From Rhizophagus clarus (lineage: Eukaryota; Glomeromycota; Glomeromycetes; Glomerales; Glomeraceae), in the NCBI GenBank assembly GCA_015698045.1, contig BLAL01000019.1, positions 614,508 to 678,507 of the forward strand: DNA of 64,000 bases. The letters run 5' to 3'. Within the stretch, counting starts at the first letter, position 1, and each line of letters begins with the position of its first letter. Positions 50,562-60,295 of the stretch are shown here, piece by piece. A model generated the notes under the pieces. It did not search any database. It was not told the DNA's origin and worked only from the letters and a program-made list of their open reading frames with translations. A program made the translations under genes and the position numbers.

Positions 50562-52898
50562 ATGAGTAATCAAGTAGTAATCTCGAAATTCGGTGAATCT
50601 AAAGTAGCATATAGTATTGATATACTAAAACAGCTTATCAAAGAGGCAAACAGTTTAGATGACATTATAAAAGCAAAGCGATATATTTGCAGTTACTTCA
50701 TTCTCTGTTCCAATCCACATGGTGTATTTATGTGGCGACCTGATATTAAGAATTTTGAGCATATTCCCATGAAAAATATTAGTATGCTCATTCGTCCTAT
50801 AACTAAAACCTTCTTTAAGCAATCTAATTCTGAACATCCTCCAACGAAGACAGAATTTAACATTGCCAAATGGTTTATATATGATAATTCTTCAACATGT
50901 GTAGCAACTTGTGATCCTGTAAAGCAACGTATTTATAAAATTCAAGGTCAACTCTATCTTAATATTTTCCCAGGGTTCTTACACCAATTACGTCCTTTAA
51001 CAGACTTTTCAGCCAATATTCATCAGGCAGTCAAAATCATATTTACTCATATTTGGGATGTCTGGTGTTCAGGAGATTGGAATGTAACTGAATACATTAT
51101 CAAATGGTTTGCTGGTATGGCTACTGGTAGAAAAATGTATTCGATTCTTTATCTTAAATCAGGTCAAGGCTGGGGTAAAGGTATTATAACTGATTTTATC
51201 CAGCGTTATGTTTTAGGTACTCAGCTAGTCTATAAGACGAGCGATCCTGAAACAATTTTGGGTAGTTTTAACGGGCAATTATTAGGTAAAGTACTCCTTT
51301 TACTTGAAGAAATGCCAACAGAAAAAAGCCAATGGAATTCATTATATCGCGCTCTTAAAGATAAAGTTACTAGCGATACTATTGAAATTCATGAAAAATA
51401 TAAAACACCTACCCAATATAAAAACTTTATGTCTACTATCGTTCTCACTAATGAAAATGCTCTTAGAGTTGAGAATGATGATAGACGAACAGTTTTCCTA
51501 GATATCTCACCTGCTCGAAAAGGAGATTTGCAATATTTCAAACGGTTAGGTGATGCAATGAAATATCCAGGAGTGGGTGAGGCCTTTTATGCTTACTTTA
51601 AAGCTATTGCCGATAAATATCCAGATTTTAATGGCAACCCACCTCCTATGACTGCATCTAAGCAAGAGCATATCGTATCTACTCTTCCACCTTTGTTTCA
51701 ATTTATAAAGGAGACGTATATAGCAAAGGCTGATTATACTACTACATCCTTACCAGTTCACATATTATACGCCACCTATACGAGTTACTGTGAAAATAGA
51801 AGAATTACACCATTATCTAAAGTTGTGGTTGCAAGAACATTATCTAATGAGTTAAATATAACAAGTGAACGAATTTATATAGATAAAAACCGTACTAGAG
51901 TTTACAATATATCTAGAGAAACTTTATACAAGAAATATCTTAGCAATAACTGGATTCATGAAACTGATGAGATTGATATCGAGGATATTGATATTCCTAA
52001 AAAATCTATATCTGACCCCAAAGCTCTCGATCAGTTCTTAGCACAAATTGGAGCTGATATACCAAATAAGCAAAGGAAAAGTTCACCACCGGTTCCTCCA
52101 AAGCCAGCGCATCTAAAGGTAGAAGTATCATCAGATCCCACCACTTCAGAATCTGTTGAAAACCTAATAGATAACTTCATAACAGAACTAATTACTCTTA
52201 TACCACCTTCGGCTAAGTTAGAGGAAGAACCAAAAGTAGAGCAAGAACCAGAGATAGAACCAGAGCCATACGGAATACCTGGTTCTTCTAAACCAATCGA
52301 ACCATCTACATCACAAGAATTACCAAAGCAAGACCTAAAGTCAGTTCAAAAAGCTAATCCAGATCCCATGCCTAAAATAAATACCACCAAATATTGGGAA
52401 TGGATAGATAGACATAAATATGACCACATAAAGCCCTGGTACAAGAATTCTCGTGATGAAATGATAAATGAGCTATATTCTACAGCTAAAGAATGTTGGG
52501 CTAAATATTACGAAGATGATCAATATGACTGGGAATTACTCTTAGCCGAATTGGAAGAATTTGATAAAATTGCAAGAAGAGATAATCTGTATCTCGTCAA
52601 ATTTGGTGATGCCATAGATAAGCTAAAAGAATGGATCAAATATAATGATGAGGTGAATAGGCACATAAAATACGTAGAACTTGCTGACTATCTAAGAAAA
52701 TACATTGAGAATAAGGAAACCGTATTTGTAGAACCTCCTTCTGGCTATAAAGTTGCAAAATTACAACCACAGATAATAGAATGCCATAGCACAATAAATG
52801 AACGTGGATGTATGGAGGCCAATGGTGAGGAATACGAATCAGATTATAATGATGGCTTATCTGATGATGGCTTATTTGATGATATTAATCAATTATAA
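50562..52898 (+). CDS. Superfamily 3 (D5-like) replicative helicase
   Basis: This is a 778-residue protein from ATG 50562. The ATPase core has Walker A LKSGQGWGKGIITDF (about residue 205), Walker B VLLLLEEMP (about 246) and the SF3 motif C region STIVLTNEN (about 292), followed by an arginine-finger-like DDRRTVF. This arrangement is that of D5-type helicases in large DNA viruses, virophages and Polinton-like viruses, which unwind DNA for the element polymerase. The N-terminal 180 residues may be a degenerate primase-type region, but I see no catalytic primase triad. The C-terminal third is Pro/Glu/Ser-rich, then a helical segment with WxWIDxHKYDHIKPWY-type aromatics, and ends in an acidic tail. 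It is the first gene inside the left inverted repeat and appears intact. Confidence 0.85.
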   Translation: MSNQVVISKFGESKVAYSIDILKQLIKEANSLDDIIKAKRYICSYFILCSNPHGVFMWRPDIKNFEHIPMKNISMLIRPITKTFFKQSNSEHPPTKTEFNIAKWFIYDNSSTCVATCDPVKQRIYKIQGQLYLNIFPGFLHQLRPLTDFSANIHQAVKIIFTHIWDVWCSGDWNVTEYIIKWFAGMATGRKMYSILYLKSGQGWGKGIITDFIQRYVLGTQLVYKTSDPETILGSFNGQLLGKVLLLLEEMPTEKSQWNSLYRALKDKVTSDTIEIHEKYKTPTQYKNFMSTIVLTNENALRVENDDRRTVFLDISPARKGDLQYFKRLGDAMKYPGVGEAFYAYFKAIADKYPDFNGNPPPMTASKQEHIVSTLPPLFQFIKETYIAKADYTTTSLPVHILYATYTSYCENRRITPLSKVVVARTLSNELNITSERIYIDKNRTRVYNISRETLYKKYLSNNWIHETDEIDIEDIDIPKKSISDPKALDQFLAQIGADIPNKQRKSSPPVPPKPAHLKVEVSSDPTTSESVENLIDNFITELITLIPPSAKLEEEPKVEQEPEIEPEPYGIPGSSKPIEPSTSQELPKQDLKSVQKANPDPMPKINTTKYWEWIDRHKYDHIKPWYKNSRDEMINELYSTAKECWAKYYEDDQYDWELLLAELEEFDKIARRDNLYLVKFGDAIDKLKEWIKYNDEVNRHIKYVELADYLRKYIENKETVFVEPPSGYKVAKLQPQIIECHSTINERGCMEANGEEYESDYNDGLSDDGLFDDINQL

Positions 52899-52973
52899 GA
52901 GCTAGTTATTTTATTTTTTCAAATATATTAACAAAAAATTAGTAATTAAATAAATACTATATATTTCAAAGAA

Positions 52974-54812
52974 ATGTTTTCAAGACTAGTTCGTCATTTA
53001 CCAAATAGGCCAGATATCATAGAAGTTAAGTTTAGTGGCCGACAGTTCTCTAAAGAAAGAATTGCAAATCTCGATCAAAAACTTAAAGCCCGATATCCAG
53101 GCAAACAGTTTCAAATCCTACTTCCTTATGAGAATTGGAAGCCTGGTCAATGGACTACAAATGGAGAAGACGCAAACCTTTTCTCTCTACTTGATCACTA
53201 TGATGCAAGTCAATTGCCACCTGACAGTGGTGATCCAGAGCGATTTGATAAATTTATCATCTATATGAGAGATTCACCAGCAGTATCAGGTGGATGTGGC
53301 GATACAAATGATTGTCTTTATCAGTGCTTAAAAATGGCTTATGGCTCTTATTCGAATATGCCTCAAGCTATTGAAAAGCCTGAGTATATTAAAGATTATC
53401 TAAATTTGGCACGAGATGATCCTATTCCCATTGCCTGTATTGAAAAAATAGAACGATTAGCTCGAAGTATTGCTATCAATGTTGTAGGTGATCATACCTA
53501 TATCTCTAAGAGTCCAGCACAAAGAAGAATAACCCTTACTCTCACTAATGGACATTATTCCCTCACTCTTAATCCGGATAGAAAACATCCCAGCTTTGAA
53601 TGTAAAAGGCCAAAGAAGCCTATAACTTATCAGGAGAATGAAGTAAAAGATACTGTTGAAATATATAATGGAAAGGCAATTAAGTTTATTACCGTCCAGC
53701 AATTTCAAAAACTTAAGTTTAGCAAAAACTACTCTTTCGTTCCAGCTAAACGTCAAGAATCATTGGAAAAGGCATATATCAGAATTAATACTGAACGAAA
53801 TGCCTTTTTACAGGAGACGAAAAAGCTAGGCATCCCAATTGATATATCATTACTTGATTGGAACATAAAGAAAACGGCTTTATGGTTATTTGAAAAATTA
53901 AGTGTAGGTATTCCTGCTAATGAACCTCTTGATGCACTTGAAGCGCAATGGATAAGTAAAGCAATGATGGGAGGAATTATCTGGGCACAAAATAACTGGA
54001 AAGGATATGGAAGAAGTTACGATAAAACAAGTCTTTATCCTAGTATTCAGCAATCAGCTTTAAACTTTCCTATCGGTAAAGGTAAGTTTCAGATTTTAAA
54101 AGACTTTACTAACCATCGAGGATATAGCCATTTTGGAATATTTCGTGCAAGTATTGAAAAAAAGGATACCCCACTATTTCGATATAATTATCATAATGTA
54201 TATACTCATATTGATCTTACACGTGCCAGAGCTCTTGGTCTCCAAGTTACATTAATTCAGGATGGAGTCTCTAATGCTCTTATTTATGAAAAAGAAACTC
54301 GAATTCGAGGCAGTGTAATCTTTGGAGAGTATGTAGATTTTCTCTTAAAAATTAAGAATCAGGGTGGTATAGCTAGCCAAGTAGCTAAAAGAATTCTTAA
54401 TACACTATGGGGTGCACTTTGCCAAAGAAAGAAAACATACAAGACTCTTACAACATCGAGTAAATCTTTTGACTTTCCAGATGGTGAGGTATTAGACTCG
54501 ATTATACCAATAGGAGAAGAGCAGTGGAGATTTCAATTTACGAATCCAGGTAATCCCTTTAAAGGTGAATACCCGAGAATTGCTCCATTTCTTCTAGCAC
54601 ATGGTCGAAAGTTTATTTCCGAAATGGTACAACCCTATGTGGATAAAGTCAGACGTATTCATACTGATGGGTTCATTCTAGAAGAAGACGTTAACTCTTC
54701 TCCTCTTATAGCCTGTGCTAAAGATGCATTTAAGACTCTAAAAGCTCTAAAATTCGAAAAAGAAGGAGAGTGTCATGTAAAAAATGCCAACCAAGTGGTA
54801 TGGACCGTATAA
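52974..54812 (+). CDS. Family B DNA polymerase with an OTU-like N-terminal region
   Basis: This is a 612-residue protein from ATG 52974. Palm motifs: A at about residue 350 (YDKTSLYPSIQQS), B at about 475 (KRILNTLWGALCQ) and C at about 560 (RIHTDGFIL). These are those of protein-primed-type PolB enzymes of Polintons, virophages and linear plasmids. The protein is shorter than a typical Polinton polymerase (about 1000 residues or more) and I see no ExoI D-x-E motif, so 3'-5' proofreading seems absent. Residues about 105-200 contain GGCGDTNDCLYQCLKMA and, some 80 residues on, TLTNGHYSLTL, which resemble the Cys and His motifs of OTU-type cysteine proteases. That fusion is an inference. No separate terminal-protein gene was recognised. 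The gene looks intact. Confidence 0.85.
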   Translation: MFSRLVRHLPNRPDIIEVKFSGRQFSKERIANLDQKLKARYPGKQFQILLPYENWKPGQWTTNGEDANLFSLLDHYDASQLPPDSGDPERFDKFIIYMRDSPAVSGGCGDTNDCLYQCLKMAYGSYSNMPQAIEKPEYIKDYLNLARDDPIPIACIEKIERLARSIAINVVGDHTYISKSPAQRRITLTLTNGHYSLTLNPDRKHPSFECKRPKKPITYQENEVKDTVEIYNGKAIKFITVQQFQKLKFSKNYSFVPAKRQESLEKAYIRINTERNAFLQETKKLGIPIDISLLDWNIKKTALWLFEKLSVGIPANEPLDALEAQWISKAMMGGIIWAQNNWKGYGRSYDKTSLYPSIQQSALNFPIGKGKFQILKDFTNHRGYSHFGIFRASIEKKDTPLFRYNYHNVYTHIDLTRARALGLQVTLIQDGVSNALIYEKETRIRGSVIFGEYVDFLLKIKNQGGIASQVAKRILNTLWGALCQRKKTYKTLTTSSKSFDFPDGEVLDSIIPIGEEQWRFQFTNPGNPFKGEYPRIAPFLLAHGRKFISEMVQPYVDKVRRIHTDGFILEEDVNSSPLIACAKDAFKTLKALKFEKEGECHVKNANQVVWTV

Positions 54813-54848
54813 TTAAATATTTTTTTCCTTAGATGTAGAAGTTCAAAG

Positions 54849-55274
54849 ATGGAACACGACGACTCATTCCCATTCACAAACAAGCATCCTAGTTTTATCA
54901 AGCCAGAAATGTATCTGGCCAAAATTATAAAAGCTTTAAAAGGTGTCATATTGGCAGGTTTACAAGATGGATACGGTAAAGAAAGTTATCTTATAAAGAA
55001 CCACGTAAACTATATTAAGAAAATAGAATCTGCCAACAATCCAGAAGGCTATATTCGTTATACAGCTAAGAAATTATTGCCAAATAAAGAATCGCATGCT
55101 GAGAAGGTTGCTATGATTCGAGCAAAGTATTCACATAATCCAGATCTTGCTTTTAAAATTATAAACGTCTATGATTTATATAATTGTATTCCTAAGGAAG
55201 TACCACCTAGACGTAAACTTACTGAAGATGAAGCTGAGTACGTCTTAGATGAACTTCTTGGTAATAAGCTATAA
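54849..55274 (+). CDS. Small element protein of unknown function
   Basis: This is a 141-residue ORF 36 bp after the polymerase stop, with ATG 54849 preceded by an ATAATTAAATAT motif like those upstream of neighbouring genes. It is mostly helical and basic in the middle (YIRYTAKKLLPNKESHAEKV) with an acidic C-terminus (KLTEDEAEYVLDELLG). No domain was recognised. Its position in the replication block suggests a replication accessory role, but this is only positional. Confidence 0.65.
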   Translation: MEHDDSFPFTNKHPSFIKPEMYLAKIIKALKGVILAGLQDGYGKESYLIKNHVNYIKKIESANNPEGYIRYTAKKLLPNKESHAEKVAMIRAKYSHNPDLAFKIINVYDLYNCIPKEVPPRRKLTEDEAEYVLDELLGNKL

Positions 55275-55284
55275 ATTTATTATT

Positions 55285-55555
55285 AAAAATTTTGTGCAAA
55301 TACTGATGACGAAGTAACTTTGTCACTAGGCATTTTTCATTTTTTGCATAAAAGGCTGATGACGAAGTAACTTTGTCACTAGGCATTTTTCATTTTTTGC
55401 ATAAAAGGCTGATGACGAAGTAACTTTGTCACTAGGCAATATTAAAAATTTTGTGCAAAGGCTGATGACGAAGTAACTTTGTCACTAGGCAATATTAAAA
55501 ATTTTGTGCAAAGGCTGATGACGAAGTAACTTTGTCACTAGAGATTTTTCATTTT
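55285..55555. repeat. Five 53-bp direct repeats, each with a hairpin
   Basis: Copies of TGACGAAGTAACTTTGTCAC start at 55307, 55360, 55413, 55466 and 55519, exactly 53 bp apart. Within each, TGACGAAGT-T and AACTTTGTCA are complementary except for one position (a G-U pair in RNA). Spacers are of two kinds, CATTTTTCATTTTTTGCATA and CAATATTAAAAATTTTGTGC. It lies between the polymerase block and the next gene. Candidate roles: replication origin/iterons, binding sites, or a transcription end. Confidence 0.9.
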
Positions 55556-55608
55556 TAGAAAAAAATCGTAATTGAATATAGCCTATACTAAAGTAACAAT
55601 AAAAAAAG

Positions 55609-56193
55609 ATGAGTGCTAATAGATATACTACTAATCCATTGACCGGCAGAACAATTCGTGTTGGTGGTTCAACTTTCAATCAGCTAGTTTTAGAAGGATA
55701 TGATTATCTTGATAGTGGATTGGTTCGAAGAGCAACTGCACCTCCACTTCCTTCTGTAAGGGAAAGTTATCTCAATGTAGATACTGGACGTATGGTTCAA
55801 TTTGGAACTAGAACGTATTATTATTTAATTCAAAGGGCTGGGTATGAAATAATAGAAGATTACTATCTTGTTCCTCCAAGATATGCAGAAATCGCGCAGT
55901 CTAATCCATCTTTATTGTATATTCAAGATACTGAGGTAAGACTTGGATACCTTGAAACTGCATTTAATATAACCGCCCATCGTGCTAGATGGGAACGACT
56001 TAATCCAAGTTATAGGCAAGGGGTTGAAGAAGCACGCCAATTTACTAGACAAAGAAGAAGAGAAGCACAACGAGAGGAACAATCAAGAAGGCTTGCCGAA
56101 CTTAATATTGCCTTATGCAGGGAGTGCCAAATGCCTGTAAATCTTAACGAATTACCTGAGAGCGGTCTTTGTGAAGACTGTAGTAAAGAATGA
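55609..56193 (+). CDS. Virus-like adaptor protein with C-terminal zinc ribbon
   Basis: This is a 194-residue ORF from ATG 55609. The N-terminus has NPLTGRTIRVGGSTFNQL followed by EGYDY, a short module of the NPxTGRxIxxGGxTxxxL type that I associate with proteins of large DNA viruses and Polinton-like viruses. A second diverged copy follows (VDTGRMVQFGTRTYYYLIQR). The middle is Arg/Glu-rich and helical (QFTRQRRREAQREEQSRR). The C-terminus is a zinc ribbon, CRECQMPVNLNELPESGLCEDC. A structural or virion-linked role is inferred from module company only. Confidence 0.6.
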   Translation: MSANRYTTNPLTGRTIRVGGSTFNQLVLEGYDYLDSGLVRRATAPPLPSVRESYLNVDTGRMVQFGTRTYYYLIQRAGYEIIEDYYLVPPRYAEIAQSNPSLLYIQDTEVRLGYLETAFNITAHRARWERLNPSYRQGVEEARQFTRQRRREAQREEQSRRLAELNIALCRECQMPVNLNELPESGLCEDCSKE

Positions 56194-56249
56194 ATATAAA
56201 AACAGGTAATTAAATAATTTTATTTTTTATGTAGATAATTCTGAAAAAA

Positions 56250-56810
56250 ATGGTTGAGCAAATTAGAAAATACTGCCCAGTTTGTGGACTTGTATTGGCC
56301 AAGCCAAGAAGAGGCCTATCTACTATCGAATTCAGACGAACTGTACAAAGATGTACCGATATAGACAGCTTACATGAAAATATATATAAGCTAATCAAAA
56401 TATATAGATCGGTCTCTCTAGATGATGAACTTACTTTTACCTTTACTCGAGACTATGAGGAACAGTTAAATAGTATTGAACCAGATGTTGAATCGATCAA
56501 GATTTGGCTACTCAAACGAATTAATGAGCTAGATAGGGATGTAGGAGAAAAAGCTTTATATCGATTTTTATTTGATTTATATGTAGTAGAAGGGATAAAT
56601 GAACCCTTTGCCGTATTTTATGGTATGTATTGTATTGTAATAGATAATCCCTTAAGCAAAAACTTTGTTTCTCGTGCATTGAAGGCCTTTGGCATAGTAA
56701 CAAAAATGTCAAGAATGGTAATAGATGGTAAGGAAAAAAGTACTATAACTATAAATGCGACTAGAGAAGAGTTACTTGAGCTTTTTAGAAAGAATGGAAT
56801 AGACTATTAA
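56250..56810 (+). CDS. Small element protein with a CPVCG knuckle, function unknown
   Basis: This is a 186-residue ORF from ATG 56250, preceded by GTAATTAAATAATTTT. It starts with MVEQIRKYCPVCGLVLA (one CxxC, half a zinc ribbon), followed by a helical body. The last 60 residues (LSKNFVSRALKAFGIVTKMS ... ELLELFRKNGI) look like a winged-helix DNA-binding unit. It converges on the ATPase gene, and the two stop regions overlap by 26 bp. A DNA-binding or regulatory role is possible. Confidence 0.55.
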   Translation: MVEQIRKYCPVCGLVLAKPRRGLSTIEFRRTVQRCTDIDSLHENIYKLIKIYRSVSLDDELTFTFTRDYEEQLNSIEPDVESIKIWLLKRINELDRDVGEKALYRFLFDLYVVEGINEPFAVFYGMYCIVIDNPLSKNFVSRALKAFGIVTKMSRMVIDGKEKSTITINATREELLELFRKNGIDY

Positions 56811-58083
56811 TTCCCACTTGTAGGGTAGGCTTTTTCATTAAGCCATCATTGAATAGTTTTAGAAGTGCTTCAATACCTTCTATTATTTTTTCACCACTTA
56901 GAGGACGCTCATTCAAAAGTTCTCTATATCGATCAAAAGGTGTTACTGATACTGGGGAATTATTTCTAGTAACACATACATTCTTAACTTGGGACAGGAA
57001 TTTCTTATACTCATCTCCAAGAGTACGATCATTTATTCCATAAGCTTCTCTAAAAACATATTTAGCCCAAATTTCTGAATTTTTTACCTTCGATAAGGCG
57101 TCTGGTATTAAGTAAAGTTTACGTTCCTTAGGAGAAGGAAAGTTTCGGGCAAATTCCTTTAACAAATTATTCTTTTTAGCTTCAGCTATTGCCTTCTGCC
57201 CATAAGAAGTAAATCGACATCTTAGATCATTCTTGGATGAATCTGTGATGATTCTAGAATCGTTCTTGGATGATCTTAGATCGATCTTAGATGAATCTGT
57301 GATGATTCTAGAATCGTTCTTGGATGATCTTAGATCGATCTTAGATGAACACGTGATCATTTTAGAAGCGTTATTCAAGGACGATTCCATAAAAGTTCTA
57401 AGACTAGTATCCCATCGAATTCTGATTGCTAAAGGGTCAGTTTTAGGGCGTCTTAAGTCAAATACTATGAATTCCCTACCTAAGGTTAGTTCATCAATGA
57501 TTGGGGCAAGAGAATCAGATTCATTAGTATATTGTCTAATGATACGCTTTGTATCACTTAAACTACCATACCCACCATGTAGAGAAATATAATTTACATT
57601 TTCTCGAATTGCTTTTGGGATGGCAAAGAATCTTTGGGCTACATAAATAGCCGAAATATTTCTATGTCGTCCATGGGTAAAGTATCCAGTTATTTTTTCT
57701 TGGATGTTTTTAGGGGCATCCATTAAATCCTCAAATATAACTACAGTAGCAATTTTGGGGTCAAAGTCTTCTACATCCGGTATTTGGTGATATGAAATCG
57801 CTCTAAAAGTAACGTCTTCACTATCATCAAAGAAATCTTTTACCATTTGCCATTTAGGTTCGTCTAAATACCTACAAATAAGGACTATTTCATCACAAAG
57901 AATATATCGATTTCCATCCTCTTTGGCTTTTGCATCTCCCATTAGTAAATTAAGAAGCATAGTAGTCTTTCCAGAATCTGAGCTACCGGCTACAGCAAGA
58001 CGAAAATTCCATACTGGAGCATATTCATTTCCTTGCCTAGTATCACTACTATATTCATCCAAATTGTATACATATAAGTCCAT
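56785..58083 (-). CDS. A32/FtsK-HerA-type genome-packaging ATPase
   Basis: This is a 432-residue protein; the first in-frame ATG is at 58083 (an upstream TTG is not used as start). It begins with a strand and then Walker A AGSSDSGKTTMLLNLL (about residue 32) and Walker B TVVIFEDLM (about 115). These are followed by GYFTHGRHRNISAIYVAQRFF, the strand-helix after Walker B typical of A32-like packaging ATPases of nucleocytoplasmic viruses, virophages and Polintons, which pump DNA into capsids. A repeat of 18 residues (KIDLRSSKNDSRIITDSS type, 54 bp, at about 57225-57350) sits after the ATPase core. The C-terminal 130 residues are helical. It diverges from the coiled-coil gene with 40 bp between start codons, so the two probably share a bidirectional promoter. 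Confidence 0.85.
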   Translation of the reverse strand: MDLYVYNLDEYSSDTRQGNEYAPVWNFRLAVAGSSDSGKTTMLLNLLMGDAKAKEDGNRYILCDEIVLICRYLDEPKWQMVKDFFDDSEDVTFRAISYHQIPDVEDFDPKIATVVIFEDLMDAPKNIQEKITGYFTHGRHRNISAIYVAQRFFAIPKAIRENVNYISLHGGYGSLSDTKRIIRQYTNESDSLAPIIDELTLGREFIVFDLRRPKTDPLAIRIRWDTSLRTFMESSLNNASKMITCSSKIDLRSSKNDSRIITDSSKIDLRSSKNDSRIITDSSKNDLRCRFTSYGQKAIAEAKKNNLLKEFARNFPSPKERKLYLIPDALSKVKNSEIWAKYVFREAYGINDRTLGDEYKKFLSQVKNVCVTRNNSPVSVTPFDRYRELLNERPLSGEKIIEGIEALLKLFNDGLMKKPTLQVGINSLFHSF

Positions 58084-58123
58084 TTTAAGCAATTAGTAGT
58101 ATATAGTGTATAGTATATTCAAA

Positions 58124-58774
58124 ATGGCATATGTTCCCACTGATCCTACAGGACCCCCTCCAGCACATTTAGTAGCAATGGATATTAATCAGCTAATTAA
58201 TGCACTTAAGAATGGCGCAGATGCCCTGCTGGTAAATGGTCGAATGACTGTTACACCAAATCTTATAAATATTAATCATGAGATTAAGCATATTATTGGA
58301 TTGATTATAGCTTATGGTATACAGGTTGAAGAAAGAGCAAGACAAACTAGGGAAGAGCTTGATACTTCGACTGGTTTATTAAAGTATTTGCAAGAAGTGG
58401 CCAATGCTAGAGAACGTGAGATTCATGGTATTAGACAACGTCTTATTGCATGTCAAAATGAGAGAAACGGATTGCAAAATGAGAGAAATCATCTGGTAAA
58501 TGCAAATCGTGATCAAGCTAATCAATTACAAGATCAGCAAGTACGGCAAAGAAGAATTAGGGATACTTTGCAACAAAGAAATAATAGATTAACACACCAA
58601 CTTGCAATAGAACGACTTACATCTAGAAACTTGGGACGAATTCGTGATAGAATGCAAGCACAACTGGCTGTACTTAGAATTCAAGCGCAGTGGTTTCGAA
58701 TTAGACAAGCAAATCCCATAGTCAACAATCCTCCTCCAGATAATCCCACAGTAGTATGGCTACCGTTGCAATAG
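58124..58774 (+). CDS. Coiled-coil protein upstream of Gag
   Basis: About 216 residues from ATG 58124 (an in-frame GTG upstream is ignored). The N-terminus is Pro-rich (MAYVPTDPTGPPPAHLVAMD), followed by a helix and then a long Arg/Gln/Asn heptad region (QNERNGLQNERNHLVNANRD and following), ending in a Pro-rich tail. Its last 19 bp overlap the Gag start codon in another frame, suggesting coupled expression. It could be a capsid scaffold or assembly factor; no homologue was recognised. Confidence 0.65.
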   Translation: MAYVPTDPTGPPPAHLVAMDINQLINALKNGADALLVNGRMTVTPNLININHEIKHIIGLIIAYGIQVEERARQTREELDTSTGLLKYLQEVANAREREIHGIRQRLIACQNERNGLQNERNHLVNANRDQANQLQDQQVRQRRIRDTLQQRNNRLTHQLAIERLTSRNLGRIRDRMQAQLAVLRIQAQWFRIRQANPIVNNPPPDNPTVVWLPLQ

Positions 58775-60221
58775 GAATGCCAGTTTTTGCTGGAAATGAT
58801 GACGATGATCTTGAGAGATTTTTTGAGTTATATAAGGGCTATATTCATAGTATTGGAATTGATCCATCGGCTGTTGCTGGTAATCCAGCAGGTTGGGAGA
58901 AAGCTATGGGTATACTTCGTGCTTGCTTAACTGGTCCGGCCTCCAGATGGTATGATGCTAATATCCTAGGAAAGAGAGTTAGACTTAGAAATATTCTTCT
59001 TCGTCTTGCACATGGTGATGAGCCAGCATTTAAGGCTTTGGCTGGTAATGCTGGTAATTGTCCAGTAAATACATGGGTTGTAGGTTCTCCTGCACAAGCT
59101 CATATGACTGATGGTGCAGTACCACCTGCAGGTGTTAATAATCCAGTCACTGATATCTGGCCCGATTATGCTATAGAAGGAAATAGAGATATTTGGTTAA
59201 ATCGTGCTGGTATGGAATTTACTAATGACCCTCTTAATCACAATGTTCTTGGTAGTGGTGCTGGAGCTGGTGTTGCAATTGCTGGTGGAGCAGGTGTCGG
59301 TCATCCGTATGTAATTCCAGCCCGTCCCTGTCATGTTCTAATTAAAATGCGTAATGAATTTCCTACACAACAGAATGCCAGACGTCAGTTAAGGTTTGGT
59401 AACCTTTTTCAGGAAATATGCCTGTTCGAGATTTCTATGATAAAGTTAGAAGAAGTGCTGAACTATTAGGTTATGGTAATGATGTTTTAGTTAATCAGTT
59501 TCTAAGAGGTCTGAATGATGATTGTGCTATTGAGGCTGAAAGGATTGGTGCTGAACGAGATATAGAGGAATTAGTAGGTCTTCTTGAACGAGTTGAAAAA
59601 AGAAAGGCTGAATTACGTCTTGGTAGAGAAAGACGAGAAAATATACAGTATCAGAGGGATAGACAAATTATTCCAGAGCAATTGCCACCAGTTAGTCAGG
59701 AGCCAGTTATATTAAAACCAGTCCAACATCATGCAGTTACCCAAGGAGAAATGAGTCGATTATTGCAACAACAGGCTGAAGGGTTTCAATCCCAAATTCG
59801 TCAATTACAGGAAAGTCTTAAGGCTCGAGATGTAAAGCCAGTTTATAGACCTAAACCCAAACCTAAGCCTCAATATCAGGATGATTGGGGATTTTATGAA
59901 CAGGATCCATACCCTGATGAAGGTCCTAATCCGTTTGATGAAGATAGGGATGATGATAGGCATTTACAACAGATATTTGATATAGCAAGTAGATCTGCTC
60001 CTAGAAATACATTGGAACAAAGATTAGCTGGTAAGATTGCTAAAAGAATCGCAAAAGCTAGAGAAAGACGTGAAGATGCAGAGTTAAATAGGGCAATGCG
60101 TAAACTTTCCTTAGATGATCATGATGATCCTATGGATACTTCCAATGCTATTCGAGGTGTACCTATAGAACTTGTTCAAGGTGAAAATGGAGAAATTATG
60201 CTTGTCCAAAAAAAAAGATAG
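58756..60221 (+). CDS. Ty3/Gypsy-like Gag (capsid) protein, needs one -1 shift to read through
   Basis: Two overlapping frames form one protein. The first (58756-59469) has MPVFAGNDDDDLERFFELY, GWEKAMGILRACLTGPASRW and a Gly/Ala-rich middle. The second (59418-60221) begins MPVRDFYDKVRRSAELLGYG and continues VNQFLRGLNDDCAIEAERIG with EELVGLLERVEKR. The pattern F-x-G...L-x-G-x-A-x-x-W, then V-R-x-F-x-x-K...F-x-x-G-L, is that of the Ty3/Gypsy Gag capsid N- and C-terminal halves. The frames must be joined between about 59403 and 59418; one A missing from GGAAATATG would explain it, and there is no canonical slippery heptamer. The C-terminus is Pro/Lys- and acid-rich, with no CCHC knuckle. The identification is from pattern, without profile search. 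Confidence 0.7.
60209..60216 (+). promoter_or_regulatory. Putative -1 ribosomal frameshift site between Gag and protease
   Basis: The Gag frame ends CAA AAA AAA AGA TAG. A run of nine A (60208-60216) contains A AAA AAA G in the Gag frame, a canonical X-XXY-YYZ heptamer. A -1 slip enters the protease frame, which is open from here through ATG 60296 and on. The Gag stop follows almost at once (60219-60221), as in retroviral gag-pro junctions. A homopolymer sequencing error could mimic this. Confidence 0.55.
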
Positions 60222-60295
60222 TTTCAAATAAAGGTAAACCATCACCACCAGCAATTAAATCAGCACCATCTAAATCGACATCTAAATCCACTAAA

